31,338 nucleotides of DNA, from contig CAUFRO010000025.1 in NCBI GenBank assembly GCA_959027945.1, positions 1 to 31,338 on the forward strand, in the 5' to 3' direction. The stretch is from an uncultured Collinsella sp. Lineage in GTDB: Bacteria > Actinomycetota > Coriobacteriia > Coriobacteriales > Coriobacteriaceae. The position numbers and the translations under genes are program-made. Positions 13,795 through 23,237 of the stretch are shown here, piece by piece; the stretch's first letter is position 1, and the number at the start of each line of letters is the position of its first letter. The notes under the pieces are model-generated. The model was not told where the DNA came from. It searched no databases and was given only the letters and a program-made list of their open reading frames with translations.

Positions 13795-15189
13795 ATGACC
13801 CAGGAGACGGTTACGAACGGCACTGAAGCCCTGTTCACTCGTGAAGGCATGCCTCCCGTTAAGGAAATGATCCCGTGTGCCCTTCAGCACGTACTGGCTT
13901 CGTTTGCCGGTATCATCACCCCGGCTGTCATCATGGCTGGCGTCTACGGCTTTAATAGCCAGCAGAGCACCGACATCATCCAAGTCGCGCTCATTCTTTC
14001 GGCAATCGACACGGCCCTTCAGGCCTTCGCTCCCTTCCGTCGCATCGGCGGCGGCCTGCCCATCGTCATGGGCGTTTCGTTCGCGTTCCTCCCGGCCCTC
14101 CAGGCCATGGGTGCCTCGGGCTTTAGCTTTGGCGCTCTGCTGGGCGGCGAGATCGTCGGCGGCGCCGTCGCGGTCCTCTTTGGTCTGGCCTACAGCAAGA
14201 TCAAGTGGCTGTTCCCGCCTGTCGTGACCGGTACGGTCATCTTCTCCATTGGCGTCTCTCTCTATCCCACGGCCGTCAAGTACATGGCCGGTGGCATGGG
14301 CACGCCGCTGTGGGGCACTCCGCAGGCCTGGTGCGTCGCTCTTATCACCTTCGCCGTGGTCTTTGCGCTCGCCAACTTTGGCAAGGGCACGCTCAAGCTG
14401 GGATCCGTGTTCTTTGGCATGATCGTTGGCATGATCGTTTCGATTCCCTTTGGCATGATCGACTTCTCCAGCGTTGCCACCGCTCAGGTCTTCGCCCTTC
14501 CCAAGCTCATGCCCTATGCGCTCGAGTTTGATCCCGAGGTCTGCATTACCCTCGCCGTCGTGTTCCCCATGGTTGCCATCCAGGTTATCGGTGACGTCTC
14601 CGCCGCCTGCCTGGGCTCCATCGACCGTATGCCCACCGAGCGCGAGCTCTCCGGCGCTATCGTGTCCCAGGGTCTCACCTCTATGGTCGGCGGCCTGCTG
14701 GGCGGTCTTCCCACCAGCGCCCTTGGCCAGAACGTGGGCATCATCTGCTCCAACAAGGTCGTCAACAAGTGGGTCTTTGTGATCATCGCGGCCGTCTTTG
14801 CCATCGCCGGTCTGTTCCCGCAGCTCTCTGCTGTCCTTTCCGCTATCCCGCAGCCCGTCATCGGCGGCGCGACCGTCGGCGTCTTTGGCACCATCACTAT
14901 GAACGGCGTGCGCATGTTCACCCGCGAGGGCCTCACGCAGCGCACTACCACCATCGTCGGTACCTCCGTTGTCTTTGGCCTGGGTATCTGGATGGCCAGC
15001 GGTTGCCTTGCCGGCGAGGGTATGCCTGCCTGGGTGTCCACCGTCATCGGCTCCAATGCCGTAACCCCCACCGCCATCATGGCCATTGTCCTTAACCTGA
15101 TCCTTCCGCAGACGCCGGTCGTGGCTCAGCACATCGATGCCGCCAAGGACGCTGCCGTGGATCTGGTCTTGCCCGAGAGCAAGAAGTAA
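13795..15189 (+). CDS. NCS2 family xanthine/uracil permease
   Basis: This inner-membrane transporter of the nucleobase-cation symporter 2 family imports xanthine, urate or uracil with protons. The 464 residues are mostly hydrophobic helices, consistent with 12-14 membrane segments. Family marks include ALQHVLASFAGIITPAV at about 29-45 and the GLPTSALGQNVGII segment in the second half, the NCS2 signature around the substrate site. I chose the ATG at 13795; an upstream in-frame ATG at 13708 has no binding site and adds a non-membrane tail. Placement ahead of amidohydrolase and molybdenum hydroxylase genes argues for a purine such as xanthine or urate. Confidence 0.9.
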   Translation: MTQETVTNGTEALFTREGMPPVKEMIPCALQHVLASFAGIITPAVIMAGVYGFNSQQSTDIIQVALILSAIDTALQAFAPFRRIGGGLPIVMGVSFAFLPALQAMGASGFSFGALLGGEIVGGAVAVLFGLAYSKIKWLFPPVVTGTVIFSIGVSLYPTAVKYMAGGMGTPLWGTPQAWCVALITFAVVFALANFGKGTLKLGSVFFGMIVGMIVSIPFGMIDFSSVATAQVFALPKLMPYALEFDPEVCITLAVVFPMVAIQVIGDVSAACLGSIDRMPTERELSGAIVSQGLTSMVGGLLGGLPTSALGQNVGIICSNKVVNKWVFVIIAAVFAIAGLFPQLSAVLSAIPQPVIGGATVGVFGTITMNGVRMFTREGLTQRTTTIVGTSVVFGLGIWMASGCLAGEGMPAWVSTVIGSNAVTPTAIMAIVLNLILPQTPVVAQHIDAAKDAAVDLVLPESKK

Positions 15190-15205
15190 CCAATTCGGTG
15201 CTATT

Positions 15206-15237
15206 CGTCGGCGGACGCATCGCCTCGTCCGCCGACG
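15206..15237 (+). promoter_or_regulatory. Perfect 12-bp hairpin after the permease gene
   Basis: CGTCGGCGGACG (15206-15217) pairs with CGTCCGCCGACG (15226-15237) around 8 bases. No T run follows, so it is more likely an mRNA-stabilising or processing structure, or a weak terminator within the operon. A similar hairpin lies at 16756-16789. Confidence 0.55.
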
Positions 15238-15239
15238 TC

Positions 15240-15384
15240 ATGCGGCGCCAAGCCGCACTTCAAAGGGTTTGTCCCTTTGGTGAAGCGTTGACGGGAGAGG
15301 GCCCGTTTCCGGTGTAGGCCGGCGCTTCGCACTCCGCCATGTCAGAGGTGTCAAACCCCGCCTCTGATGTCGAAGGGAGCATCC
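15240..15384 (+). promoter_or_regulatory. Structured leader of the ssnA-type gene
   Basis: This 145-base GC-rich stretch can fold into several successive hairpins: TGCGGC with GCCGCA (15240-15256), CTTC and AAGGG with CCCTT and GAAG (15259-15286), and CAGAGG with CCTCTG (15343-15366). The last ends just before the ribosome binding site GAAGGGAGC. It could be a leader RNA, but I match it to no known riboswitch class. Confidence 0.35.
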
Positions 15385-16740
15385 ATGCTTCTGGTCGCTA
15401 ACGGTTCCGTCTTTACCCGCAACGCTCAGGCCCCGTTCATCCCCAACGGTGCGGTCGCCATTGACGGAGATACGATCGTCGAAGTGGGCCCCGAGTGCGA
15501 GCTCAAGGCCAAGTACCCGGATGCCGAGTACGTCGACGCCCGGGGCAACCTCATCATGCCCGGACTCATCAACTGCCACACCCACATCTACTCGGGTCTG
15601 GCCCGCGGCCTTGCCATTAAGGGCTGCAACCCCACCAACTTCCTGGAGAATCTTGAGCAGCAGTGGTGGAAGATCGACGACAACCTGACGCTCGACGGCA
15701 CCAAGGCCAGCGCCTACGCCACGATTCTGGACTCCATCCGCGATGGCGTCACCACGATCTTCGATCACCACGCGAGCTTCTGCGAGATCCCGGGAAGCCT
15801 CTTTACCATTAAGGACGCCGCTCAGGAGCTGGGCATGCGTTCGTGCCTGTGCTACGAGGTCTCCGATCGCCGCGGCCAGGAAAAATGCGACCAGGCCATT
15901 GCCGAGAACGCCGAGTTCGCCCAGTGGGCCGCCAAGGAGCGTCGCGATAACGACAACCACATGATCGCCGCCATGTTTGGCGGTCACGCCACCTTTACGC
16001 TGTCGGACGAGACCATGGACAAGATGGCCGAGGCCAACAACGGCCTGACCGGCTTCCACATCCACGTGTGCGAGGGCATGAACGATGTGTGGGATTCCCG
16101 CCTCAACCGCGGCGGTATCAGCCCCGTCGAGCGCCTGCTGCAGCACAACCTGCTCGGTCCCGACACCATGCTCGGCCACTGCATCCACGTGACGCCCGCC
16201 GAGATGGATATCGTCAAGGAGTCCGGCACCTGGCTGGTCAACAACCCCGAATCCAATATGGGCAACGCCGTGGGCTGCGCCCCCGTGCTCGAGTTCTTCC
16301 GCCGCGGCATCCCCGTGTGCATGGGCACCGACGCCTACACCCACGATATGCTCGAGAGCCTCAAGGTCTTCCTGATCATTCAGCGCCACAACGCCGCCAT
16401 GCCCAACGTGGGCTGGTGCGAGGCCATGACGATGCTGTTCGAGAACAACGCCAAGATGGCCAGCAAGTACTTCGATCGCAAGCTCGGCGTGCTCGAGGCC
16501 GGCGCTGCCGCCGACGTCATCGTTATGGACTACAAGCCTTTTACGCCGCTGAGCGAGGAGAACATCGACGGCCACATGCTCTTTGGCATGATGGGCAAAA
16601 ACTGCCGCACCACCATCATCAACGGCAAGGTCCTGTACAAGGATCGCGAGTTCGTCGGTATCGATGAGGAAAAGGTCAACGCGTGGACCATGGCTGAGTC
16701 CAAGAAGCTCTGGAGCACGCTCAACGATCGCACCTACTAA
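15385..16740 (+). CDS. ssnA: SsnA-type amidohydrolase/aminohydrolase of purine breakdown
   Basis: This is a metal-dependent hydrolase of the amidohydrolase superfamily, closest in layout to SsnA, a gene linked with anaerobic purine and urate use in E. coli and gut anaerobes. Its exact substrate is not established by sequence. Metal ligands are visible: H65 and H67 in NCHTHIYSGLARG, H225/H227 in GFHIHVCEG, H265 and H268 in LGHCIH, and D316 in MGTDAYTHD. The 451 residues compare with 442 in E. coli. The ATG at 15385 follows GAAGGGAGC by about 7 bases; the ATG at 15367 lacks such a site. It lies between the permease and ygfK-type genes on the same strand. Confidence 0.87.
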   Translation: MLLVANGSVFTRNAQAPFIPNGAVAIDGDTIVEVGPECELKAKYPDAEYVDARGNLIMPGLINCHTHIYSGLARGLAIKGCNPTNFLENLEQQWWKIDDNLTLDGTKASAYATILDSIRDGVTTIFDHHASFCEIPGSLFTIKDAAQELGMRSCLCYEVSDRRGQEKCDQAIAENAEFAQWAAKERRDNDNHMIAAMFGGHATFTLSDETMDKMAEANNGLTGFHIHVCEGMNDVWDSRLNRGGISPVERLLQHNLLGPDTMLGHCIHVTPAEMDIVKESGTWLVNNPESNMGNAVGCAPVLEFFRRGIPVCMGTDAYTHDMLESLKVFLIIQRHNAAMPNVGWCEAMTMLFENNAKMASKYFDRKLGVLEAGAAADVIVMDYKPFTPLSEENIDGHMLFGMMGKNCRTTIINGKVLYKDREFVGIDEEKVNAWTMAESKKLWSTLNDRTY

Positions 16741-16755
16741 TTACAAGTAGATTCA

Positions 16756-16789
16756 CGCGTGTCGGATGTTTCGCCGCATCCGACGCGCG
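16756..16789 (+). promoter_or_regulatory. 13-bp hairpin between the ssnA- and ygfK-type genes
   Basis: CGCGTGTCGGATG (16756-16768) pairs with CATCCGACGCGCG (16777-16789) with one wobble pair around an 8-base loop, just after the ssnA-type stop. As with the hairpin at 15206-15237 there is no T run. Confidence 0.55.
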
Positions 16790-16888
16790 CATAGGCGGCC
16801 TCCGCGGGGTCGCCGGCGCTGTGCTAGCGCTACACCGTATTTGCGCCCGCCGCGCGGTCTCGCCGGGCGTTACAGAGAGGAGCTCACT

Positions 16889-19888
16889 ATGAGCGACATC
16901 ATGAGGCCGATCCCGTTTTCGCAGCTGATGAACTGGATCATCGAGGAGCACAAGACCCAGGACGCCATCTTTGGCGTGCGCAAGATGGTTACGACCAACC
17001 AGGAGGGCGCGCTTCCCATTTTTGACGAGCGCATCGAGACTCCGTTTGGCCCGGCCGCCGGTCCCAATACGCAGCTTGCCCAGAACATCGTGGCATCCTA
17101 CGTGGCCGGTTCCCGCTTCTTTGAGCTCAAGACCGTCCAGGTTATGGACGGCGAGGAGCTCTCCAAGTGTGTGAACAAGCCCTGCATCGTGGCGCAGGAC
17201 GAGTGCTACAACTGTGAGTGGTCGACCGAGCTCGAGGTTCCGCAGGCCTTTGCCGAGTACGTGAAGGCATGGTTCGCCTGCCACCTCATCGCTCGCGAGT
17301 ACGGCCTGGGAAGCCCAGACGGTTTTGTCTTCAACATGTCCGTGGGTTATGACCTGGAGGGCATCAAGAGCCCCAAGGTCGACGCCTACATCGAGGGTAT
17401 GAAGGACGCCAGCGGCTCCGACGTCTGGAACGAGTGCCGCACATGGGCGCTCGCCAACCTGGACAAGTTTGAGCATGTCGATGCCGCATTTGTCGAGTCC
17501 ATCCCGGCGCGCGTGTCCAACTCCATCACCGAGTCTACCCTGCACGGCTGCCCGCCGGCGGAGATCGAGCGCATCGCGACCTATCTGATCACCGAGAAGG
17601 GCCTCAACACCTACATCAAGTGCAACCCCACGCTGCTGGGCTATGAGTTTGCCCGTCAGCGCCTCAACGAGCTGGGCTTTGACTACATCGTCTTCGATGA
17701 CACGCACTTCCGCGAGGACCTGCAGTGGGCCGACGCCGTGCCCATGTTCGAGCGCCTGATTGCCCTGTGCGCCGAGCGCGGCCTGGAGTTTGGCGTCAAG
17801 CTGACCAACACGTTCCCCGTCGACGTGACGAGGAACGAGCTGCCCTCCACCGAGATGTACATGTCCGGACGTTCGCTGTTCTCGCTGACCATCGAGGCCG
17901 CCCGTCGCATTACCGAGCAGTTCGATGGCAAGCTGCGCATCAGCTACTCCGGTGGTGCCACGGTCTACAACATCCGCGCTCTGTACGATGCCGGCATTTG
18001 GCCCGTCACCCTGGCGACCGACGTGCTCAAGCCCGGCGGTTACGAGCGCTTTAGCCAGATGGCTGGCGAGTTTACCGACCTGGATGGCAAGCCGTTCGCG
18101 GGCGTCTCGCTCGAGGCCGTGACCGCGATCCAGACCGATTCGCTTACCAACCCGCTCTACAAGAAGCCGCTGCGTCCGCTGCCCGACCGCAAGGTCGCCG
18201 GCAAGAGCCCGCTTTCCGACTGCTTTACCACGCCGTGCCGTACGAGCTGCCCCATTCAGCAGGATATTCCCGCCTACTTGGCGGCTGTGGACGAGGGCCG
18301 CTACGAGGACGCGCTCAACATCATCATCGAGCGCAACGCCCTGCCGTTCATTACCGGCACCATCTGCCCGCATCCCTGCGGTCGTGCCTGCGAGCGTGCA
18401 TTCTACGAGCCCGAGGGCGCCCAGATCCGCGCCAGCAAGCTCAAGGCCGCCCGCGAGGCCATGACCGCCGTGCTGCCCAAGCTGCGCGCCCAGGCCATCG
18501 CCAACGACGGCGAGCGCAACGTTGCCGTTATCGGCGGCGGCCCTGCCGGTCTGGCGACGGCGTTCTTCCTGACGCGCGCCGGCGTGCCCGTTACCATCTT
18601 TGAGGCCCGCGATTCGCTCGGCGGCGTGGTCCGTCACGTGATCCCCGAGTTCCGTATCGCCAGCGACGATATCTCGCACGATGCCGAGCTCTGCCTGGCC
18701 TTTGGCGCCAAGGTTCAGCTCAACGCCCGCCTGGAGTCCATCGACGAGCTCAAGGCCCAGGGCTTTACCGACGTGGTCGTGGCCACCGGCGCCTGGATGC
18801 CCGGCTCTGCGGGCCTGGGCGAGGGTGCCGAGCTCGACGTGCTGGAGTTCCTCGAGGCCGCCAAGAAGGGCGAGAAGCTCGAGCTGGGTGAGGACGTCGT
18901 GGTCATCGGCGCCGGCAACACCGCCATGGATGCTGCCCGCGTGGCCAAGCGCCTGGCTGGTGTGAAGAACGTGCGCCTGGTGTATCGCCGCACCAAGAAG
19001 CAGATGCCCGCCGACGAGGAAGAGCTCGATCTTGCTCTTGCCGACGGCGTTGAGTTCTGCGAGCTGCTGGCGCCCAAGGCGCTCAACGGCGCCGTGCTGA
19101 CCTGCGACGTTATGGAGCTTGGCGAGCCGGATGCAAGCGGCCGTCGCAGTCCCGTCGCCACGGGCGAGACCGTCGAGCTGCCCGCCACCACGGTGATCTG
19201 CGCCGTGGGCGAGGGCATCGATGCCAGCCTGTACGATGCCGCGGGCGTCGAGCACGACCGTCGCGGTCGCCTTGCCGCCACCTCCACCGGCGTCGAGGGC
19301 GTCTGGGCTGCGGGCGACTGCCGCCGCGGTCCGGCCACCGTGGTCGAGGCTATCGCCGACGCCGCCGAGGTTGCCCGTGCCATTGCCGGCGTGGACTTTA
19401 ACAAGTACGCCGACCAGAATGCTCAGGCCGGTCGCGAGGACACCTGCTACGAGCGCAAGGGGTCGCTGTGCCGCGACAAGCGCAACTGCACCAAGACCCG
19501 CTGCCTGGGCTGCGGCTCGGTGTGCGAGGTCTGCTGCGACGTGTGCCCCAACCGCGCCAACGTTGCCATCAAGGTGCCGGGCCTGGCCAAGCATCAGGTC
19601 GTTCATGTCGACGGCATGTGCAACGAGTGCGGCAACTGCGCCGTGTTCTGCCCCTACCAGGAGGGTCGTCCCTACAAGGACAAGCTCACCCTGTTCTGGA
19701 GCGAGCAGGACATGGAGAACTCCGAGAACGAGGGCTTCCTGGCCGTGGACGAGGATCACTTTAAGGTCCGCGTCGCCGGCACGGTCCGCACTGTCTCGGT
19801 CGATGCCGTCAACACCGGCCTTCCCGAGGCCGTCCGCCTGACCATCAGGGCTGTGCGCGACAACTATTCGTACCTTCTTAAGAAATAG
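16889..19888 (+). CDS. ygfK: YgfK-type flavin and iron-sulphur oxidoreductase
   Basis: This large cytosolic redox enzyme has 999 residues (E. coli YgfK has 1032). Residues 1-430 resemble a dihydroorotate-dehydrogenase-like flavin barrel. C445 begins a cysteine cluster (CFTTPCRTSCPIQQ, later ICPHPCGRAC) like that of dihydropyrimidine dehydrogenase and GltD. Two dinucleotide-binding folds follow: VAVIGGGPAG at about 546 and VVIGAGNTAMD at about 671. The C-terminus carries CLGCGSVCEVCCDVCP (from 872) and CNECGNCAVFCP (from 911), both 4Fe-4S type. GAGAGGAG precedes the ATG; an upstream in-frame start at 16766 gives an arginine-rich tail and was rejected. YgfK is tied to anaerobic urate and purine use, so it probably moves electrons between NAD(P)H and a purine intermediate; the reaction is inferred. 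Confidence 0.88.
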   Translation: MSDIMRPIPFSQLMNWIIEEHKTQDAIFGVRKMVTTNQEGALPIFDERIETPFGPAAGPNTQLAQNIVASYVAGSRFFELKTVQVMDGEELSKCVNKPCIVAQDECYNCEWSTELEVPQAFAEYVKAWFACHLIAREYGLGSPDGFVFNMSVGYDLEGIKSPKVDAYIEGMKDASGSDVWNECRTWALANLDKFEHVDAAFVESIPARVSNSITESTLHGCPPAEIERIATYLITEKGLNTYIKCNPTLLGYEFARQRLNELGFDYIVFDDTHFREDLQWADAVPMFERLIALCAERGLEFGVKLTNTFPVDVTRNELPSTEMYMSGRSLFSLTIEAARRITEQFDGKLRISYSGGATVYNIRALYDAGIWPVTLATDVLKPGGYERFSQMAGEFTDLDGKPFAGVSLEAVTAIQTDSLTNPLYKKPLRPLPDRKVAGKSPLSDCFTTPCRTSCPIQQDIPAYLAAVDEGRYEDALNIIIERNALPFITGTICPHPCGRACERAFYEPEGAQIRASKLKAAREAMTAVLPKLRAQAIANDGERNVAVIGGGPAGLATAFFLTRAGVPVTIFEARDSLGGVVRHVIPEFRIASDDISHDAELCLAFGAKVQLNARLESIDELKAQGFTDVVVATGAWMPGSAGLGEGAELDVLEFLEAAKKGEKLELGEDVVVIGAGNTAMDAARVAKRLAGVKNVRLVYRRTKKQMPADEEELDLALADGVEFCELLAPKALNGAVLTCDVMELGEPDASGRRSPVATGETVELPATTVICAVGEGIDASLYDAAGVEHDRRGRLAATSTGVEGVWAAGDCRRGPATVVEAIADAAEVARAIAGVDFNKYADQNAQAGREDTCYERKGSLCRDKRNCTKTRCLGCGSVCEVCCDVCPNRANVAIKVPGLAKHQVVHVDGMCNECGNCAVFCPYQEGRPYKDKLTLFWSEQDMENSENEGFLAVDEDHFKVRVAGTVRTVSVDAVNTGLPEAVRLTIRAVRDNYSYLLKK

Positions 19889-19899
19889 GCGAGTCTCTT

Positions 19900-20379
19900 A
19901 TGGCCAAAGCTATTCAACATAACGTGGCCTACGTTGCCTGCGGAAGCGGCTGTGCTTTCGCAGGCGGCGACGCCCGCTGCAGCGAAGGCTGCATTGGCTG
20001 TGGCGCCTGCGTCACGGCCTGCCCTCACGGCGCCATTGCGCTGGTCGATGGCATCGCCCGCGTGGATCGCTCAAAGTGCACGGGTTGTGGCCTGTGCGGC
20101 ATGGCGTGCCCGCAGCGCGTGATTGCCTTCGTCCCCGGCTACCAGAACATTCTGGTGCGCTGCAACAACACCGATAAGGGCGCCATCGCCCGCAAGATCT
20201 GCGACACCAGCTGCATCGGTTGCGGCATGTGCGCCAAAAAGTGCCCTGCCGGTGCTATCCGCATCGAGGACAACTGCGCCCACATCGACGGCGCGGACTG
20301 CCTGTCGTGCGGCATGTGCGCCGTCGTCTGCCCGCATGGCGCCATCCACGACCGCACCGGCATCGCCGCCGGCGTGTAG
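19900..20379 (+). CDS. Polyferredoxin-like protein with four 4Fe-4S motifs
   Basis: This 159-residue protein is little more than iron-sulphur sites. Four CxxCxxCxxxCP motifs lie at residues 31-41 (CIGCGACVTACP), 60-70 (CTGCGLCGMACP), 105-115 (CIGCGMCAKKCP) and 134-144 (CLSCGMCAVVCP). Extra cysteines at 14, 18, 27, 88 and 101 could hold another cluster, as in RnfB-like proteins. It starts 11 bases after the ygfK-type gene and ends 12 bases before the molybdenum hydroxylase gene, so it is very likely the electron carrier between them. The ribosome binding site is weak (GGCGAG). The true family name is uncertain. Confidence 0.85.
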   Translation: MAKAIQHNVAYVACGSGCAFAGGDARCSEGCIGCGACVTACPHGAIALVDGIARVDRSKCTGCGLCGMACPQRVIAFVPGYQNILVRCNNTDKGAIARKICDTSCIGCGMCAKKCPAGAIRIEDNCAHIDGADCLSCGMCAVVCPHGAIHDRTGIAAGV

Positions 20380-20391
20380 AAGGGAATCACC

Positions 20392-23169
20392 ATGGCACAG
20401 GAATTCACTTTTACCGTTAACGGCGTCGAGCGCACGACGACCCAAAACAAACCGTTGCTGCGCTATCTGCGCGATGACCTACACATCCATTCCGCCAAGG
20501 ATGGCTGCTCCGAGGGCGCCTGCGGCACCTGCACCATCCATGTGGACGGTGCGGCTGTCAAGGCGTGCGTGCTGACCACCGCTCTTGCCGCCGGCCGCAA
20601 CATCGTGACCGTCGAGGGCCTGCCCGAGGACGTGCGCGAGGCCTTTGTGTACGCCTTTGGCGCCGTGGGCGCCGTGCAGTGCGGTTTTTGCATCCCCGGC
20701 ATGGTCATGGCGGGTGCAGCGCTGATTGCAGAGGATCCCGAGCCTACCGAGGAGCAGATCAAGTACGCCATCCGCGGCAACGTCTGCCGTTGCACCGGCT
20801 ACAAAAAGATTATCGAGGGTATCTCGCTGGCCGCTGCGGTGCTCCGCGGCGAAAAGCAGATTGACGAGGATTTGGAGCGCGGCGACGACTACGGCGTGGG
20901 CAAGCGCGCCTTCCGTATCGACGTGCGCAAGAAAGTGCTCGGCGAGGGCAAGTATCCCGACGACATCGACGAGCTCGATCAGCCGGGTCTGACCTACGCC
21001 AGCGCCGTGCGCTCCAAGTATCCGCGCGCCCGCGTGCTCTCCATCGATACCTCCAAGGCCGAGGCCCTGCCCGGCGTGGTGGGCATTCTGCGCGCCGAGG
21101 ACGTGCCAGTCAACCAGGTCGGCCACCTTATCCAGGACTGGGACGTCATGATTGCCCAGGGCGATATCACCCGCTGCGTGGGTGACGCCATCGTGCTGGT
21201 GGTCGCCGAGGACGAGGCGACGCTCGAGAAGGCCAAGAAGCTCGTAAAGATCGATTACGAGCCGCTGGAGCCTGTGCGTAACATTGTCGAAGCCAGGGCT
21301 GCCGACGCGCCGCGCCTGCACGACAGCTTCTTTGCCTTTGGCAACACTGTGGAGCTCAAGGACAACGTGTGCCAGAGCCGTCACGTGACGCGCGGCGACG
21401 CCGCCAAGGCGCTGGCAGAGAGCGCGTTTACCGTGACGCAGCGCTTTACCACACCCTTTACCGAGCATGCCTTCCTGGAGCCCGAGTGCGCCGTCGCCTT
21501 CCCGTATAAGAACGGCGTCAAGGTGCAGTCGACCGACCAGGGTGCCTACGACACGCGCAAAGAATGCGCCCACATGTTTGGCTGGGACGACGAGCCCGAG
21601 CGCGTGGTCGTCGAGACCATGCTCGTGGGCGGCGGCTTTGGCGGTAAGGAGGACGTGTCCATCCAGCACCTGGCCGCGCTCGCCGCATATAAGTTCCAGC
21701 GTCCTGTGAAGTGCAAGCTTACGCGCGCCGAGTCGCTCGCGTTCCATCCCAAGCGTCATGCCATGGACGGCACCTTTACGCTGGGTTGCGACGCCGAGGG
21801 CAACTTTACCGGCCTGGACTGCGAGATTAACTTTGACACCGGCGCCTACGCGTCGCTGTGCGGCCCGGTGCTCGAGCGCGCCTGCACACATGCCGTCGGC
21901 CCCTACAAGTACCAGAACACCGACATTCGCGGCTTTGGCTACTACACCAACAACCCGCCCGCCGGTGCGTACCGCGGCTTTGGCGTTTGCCAGTCCGAGT
22001 TTGCGCTCGAGAGCCTGATTGACCTGCTTGCCGAGAAGGTCGGCTTGGATCCGTGGGAGATCCGCTACCGTAACGCCATCGAGCCGGGCGAGGTTCTGCC
22101 CAACGGCCAGATTGCCGACTGCTCCACGGCGCTTAAGGAGACGCTGCTCGAAGTCAAGGATGCCTATTACGCGCATCCCGGACACGCCGGTATCGCCTGC
22201 GCCATGAAGAACGCCGGCGTGGGCGTGGGCCTGCCCGATGCCGGTCGCTGCAAGATTCGCGTCGAGGATGGCCGCGCCGTGGTCTACGCCGCCACGTCCG
22301 ACATCGGCCAGGGTTGCAACACCGTCTTTTTGCAGGACGTTGCCGAGGCATGTGGCCTGCCGCTGAGCTGCATTGCCAATGGCGAGTGTTCCACCGAGAA
22401 CGCGCCCGACTCCGGCACCACGTCTGGCTCGCGTCAGACGGTCGTGACCGGCGAGGCCGTGCGCGGCGCCGCCTTCCTGCTGCGCGACGCCATGCTTGAC
22501 ATCGAGGCCGGCAAGCATGCACCCGATGCTCCTGTGAGCGCGCATGGTGACGGCGTCAAGATCGAGTATGACGACGGCTGCGCCTATCAGCTGCGCACTC
22601 AGGAGCTCGTCGCCGGCCAAGGTATGCATCCTCAGGATCCCGCGACCGCCATCAAGGCGCTCGAGGGATGCGAGTTTGGCTACGTGTACCTGGAGCCGAC
22701 CGACAAGCTGGGTGCGGATGTTCCCAACCCCAAGAGCCACATCTGCTACGGCTTTGCCACACATGTGGTCATTCTGGATGATGACGGCCGCGTGAGCGAG
22801 GTCTATGCCGCACACGATTCCGGCAAGGTGGTCAACCCCATCTCCATCCAGGGTCAGATCGAAGGCGGCGTGCTCATGGGTATGGGCTATGCGCTTACCG
22901 AGGACTGGCCGCTCAAGGACTGCGTGCCCCAGGCCAGGTACGGTACGCTCGGGCTGTTCCGTGCGCCCGAGATCCCGGATATCCACGCCATCTACGTGGA
23001 GAAGGACGAGCTGCTGCCCGTGGCATACGGCGGCAAGGGCATTGGCGAGATCGCAACGATCCCCACGGCGCCCGCCGTACAGAACGCTTACCGCGCGTTT
23101 GACGGCAAGCTGCGTCCCGATCTGCCCATGGTGGATACGCCGTACAGCCGCGCCCGTCACCGCGGGTAG
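20392..23169 (+). CDS. xdhD: XdhD-type molybdenum hydroxylase fused to a 2Fe-2S domain
   Basis: This is a xanthine dehydrogenase family enzyme that hydroxylates or dehydroxylates purine rings with molybdopterin. Residues 1-160 are the 2Fe-2S part: C39, C44 and C47 in CSEGACGTC, then C97 and C100 in CGFC, then C132 and C134 in CRCTG. A linker leads to the molybdenum domain from about 170: GGGFGGKED from 413, GAYRGFGVCQSEF near 525, and GKGIGE ending at E886, the position of the catalytic glutamate. The 925 residues compare with about 956 in E. coli XdhD. No FAD domain is present in the protein and no FAD-subunit gene is nearby, so electrons probably pass to the polyferredoxin. AGAAGGG precedes the ATG. 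Selenium dependence, known for relatives, cannot be seen. Confidence 0.88.
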   Translation: MAQEFTFTVNGVERTTTQNKPLLRYLRDDLHIHSAKDGCSEGACGTCTIHVDGAAVKACVLTTALAAGRNIVTVEGLPEDVREAFVYAFGAVGAVQCGFCIPGMVMAGAALIAEDPEPTEEQIKYAIRGNVCRCTGYKKIIEGISLAAAVLRGEKQIDEDLERGDDYGVGKRAFRIDVRKKVLGEGKYPDDIDELDQPGLTYASAVRSKYPRARVLSIDTSKAEALPGVVGILRAEDVPVNQVGHLIQDWDVMIAQGDITRCVGDAIVLVVAEDEATLEKAKKLVKIDYEPLEPVRNIVEARAADAPRLHDSFFAFGNTVELKDNVCQSRHVTRGDAAKALAESAFTVTQRFTTPFTEHAFLEPECAVAFPYKNGVKVQSTDQGAYDTRKECAHMFGWDDEPERVVVETMLVGGGFGGKEDVSIQHLAALAAYKFQRPVKCKLTRAESLAFHPKRHAMDGTFTLGCDAEGNFTGLDCEINFDTGAYASLCGPVLERACTHAVGPYKYQNTDIRGFGYYTNNPPAGAYRGFGVCQSEFALESLIDLLAEKVGLDPWEIRYRNAIEPGEVLPNGQIADCSTALKETLLEVKDAYYAHPGHAGIACAMKNAGVGVGLPDAGRCKIRVEDGRAVVYAATSDIGQGCNTVFLQDVAEACGLPLSCIANGECSTENAPDSGTTSGSRQTVVTGEAVRGAAFLLRDAMLDIEAGKHAPDAPVSAHGDGVKIEYDDGCAYQLRTQELVAGQGMHPQDPATAIKALEGCEFGYVYLEPTDKLGADVPNPKSHICYGFATHVVILDDDGRVSEVYAAHDSGKVVNPISIQGQIEGGVLMGMGYALTEDWPLKDCVPQARYGTLGLFRAPEIPDIHAIYVEKDELLPVAYGGKGIGEIATIPTAPAVQNAYRAFDGKLRPDLPMVDTPYSRARHRG

Positions 23170-23237
23170 GGTAGAGCGCGGACGGCATTGCTGATGGGCT
23201 GTTCGCGCACAACACCAACTGTATATGCTGCACCTTT

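Noticed and set aside
13756..15132. Long minus-strand frame opposite the permease
   Set aside because: Composition is the mirror of membrane codons (Asp, Gly, His rich); no domain; shadow.
16721..19759. 1012-codon open frame on the minus strand
   Set aside because: It is the antisense shadow of the ygfK-type gene, caused by GC-rich codon use; it has no family resemblance and no ribosome binding site logic.
20479..23160. 893-codon open frame on the minus strand
   Set aside because: Antisense shadow of the XdhD-type gene.
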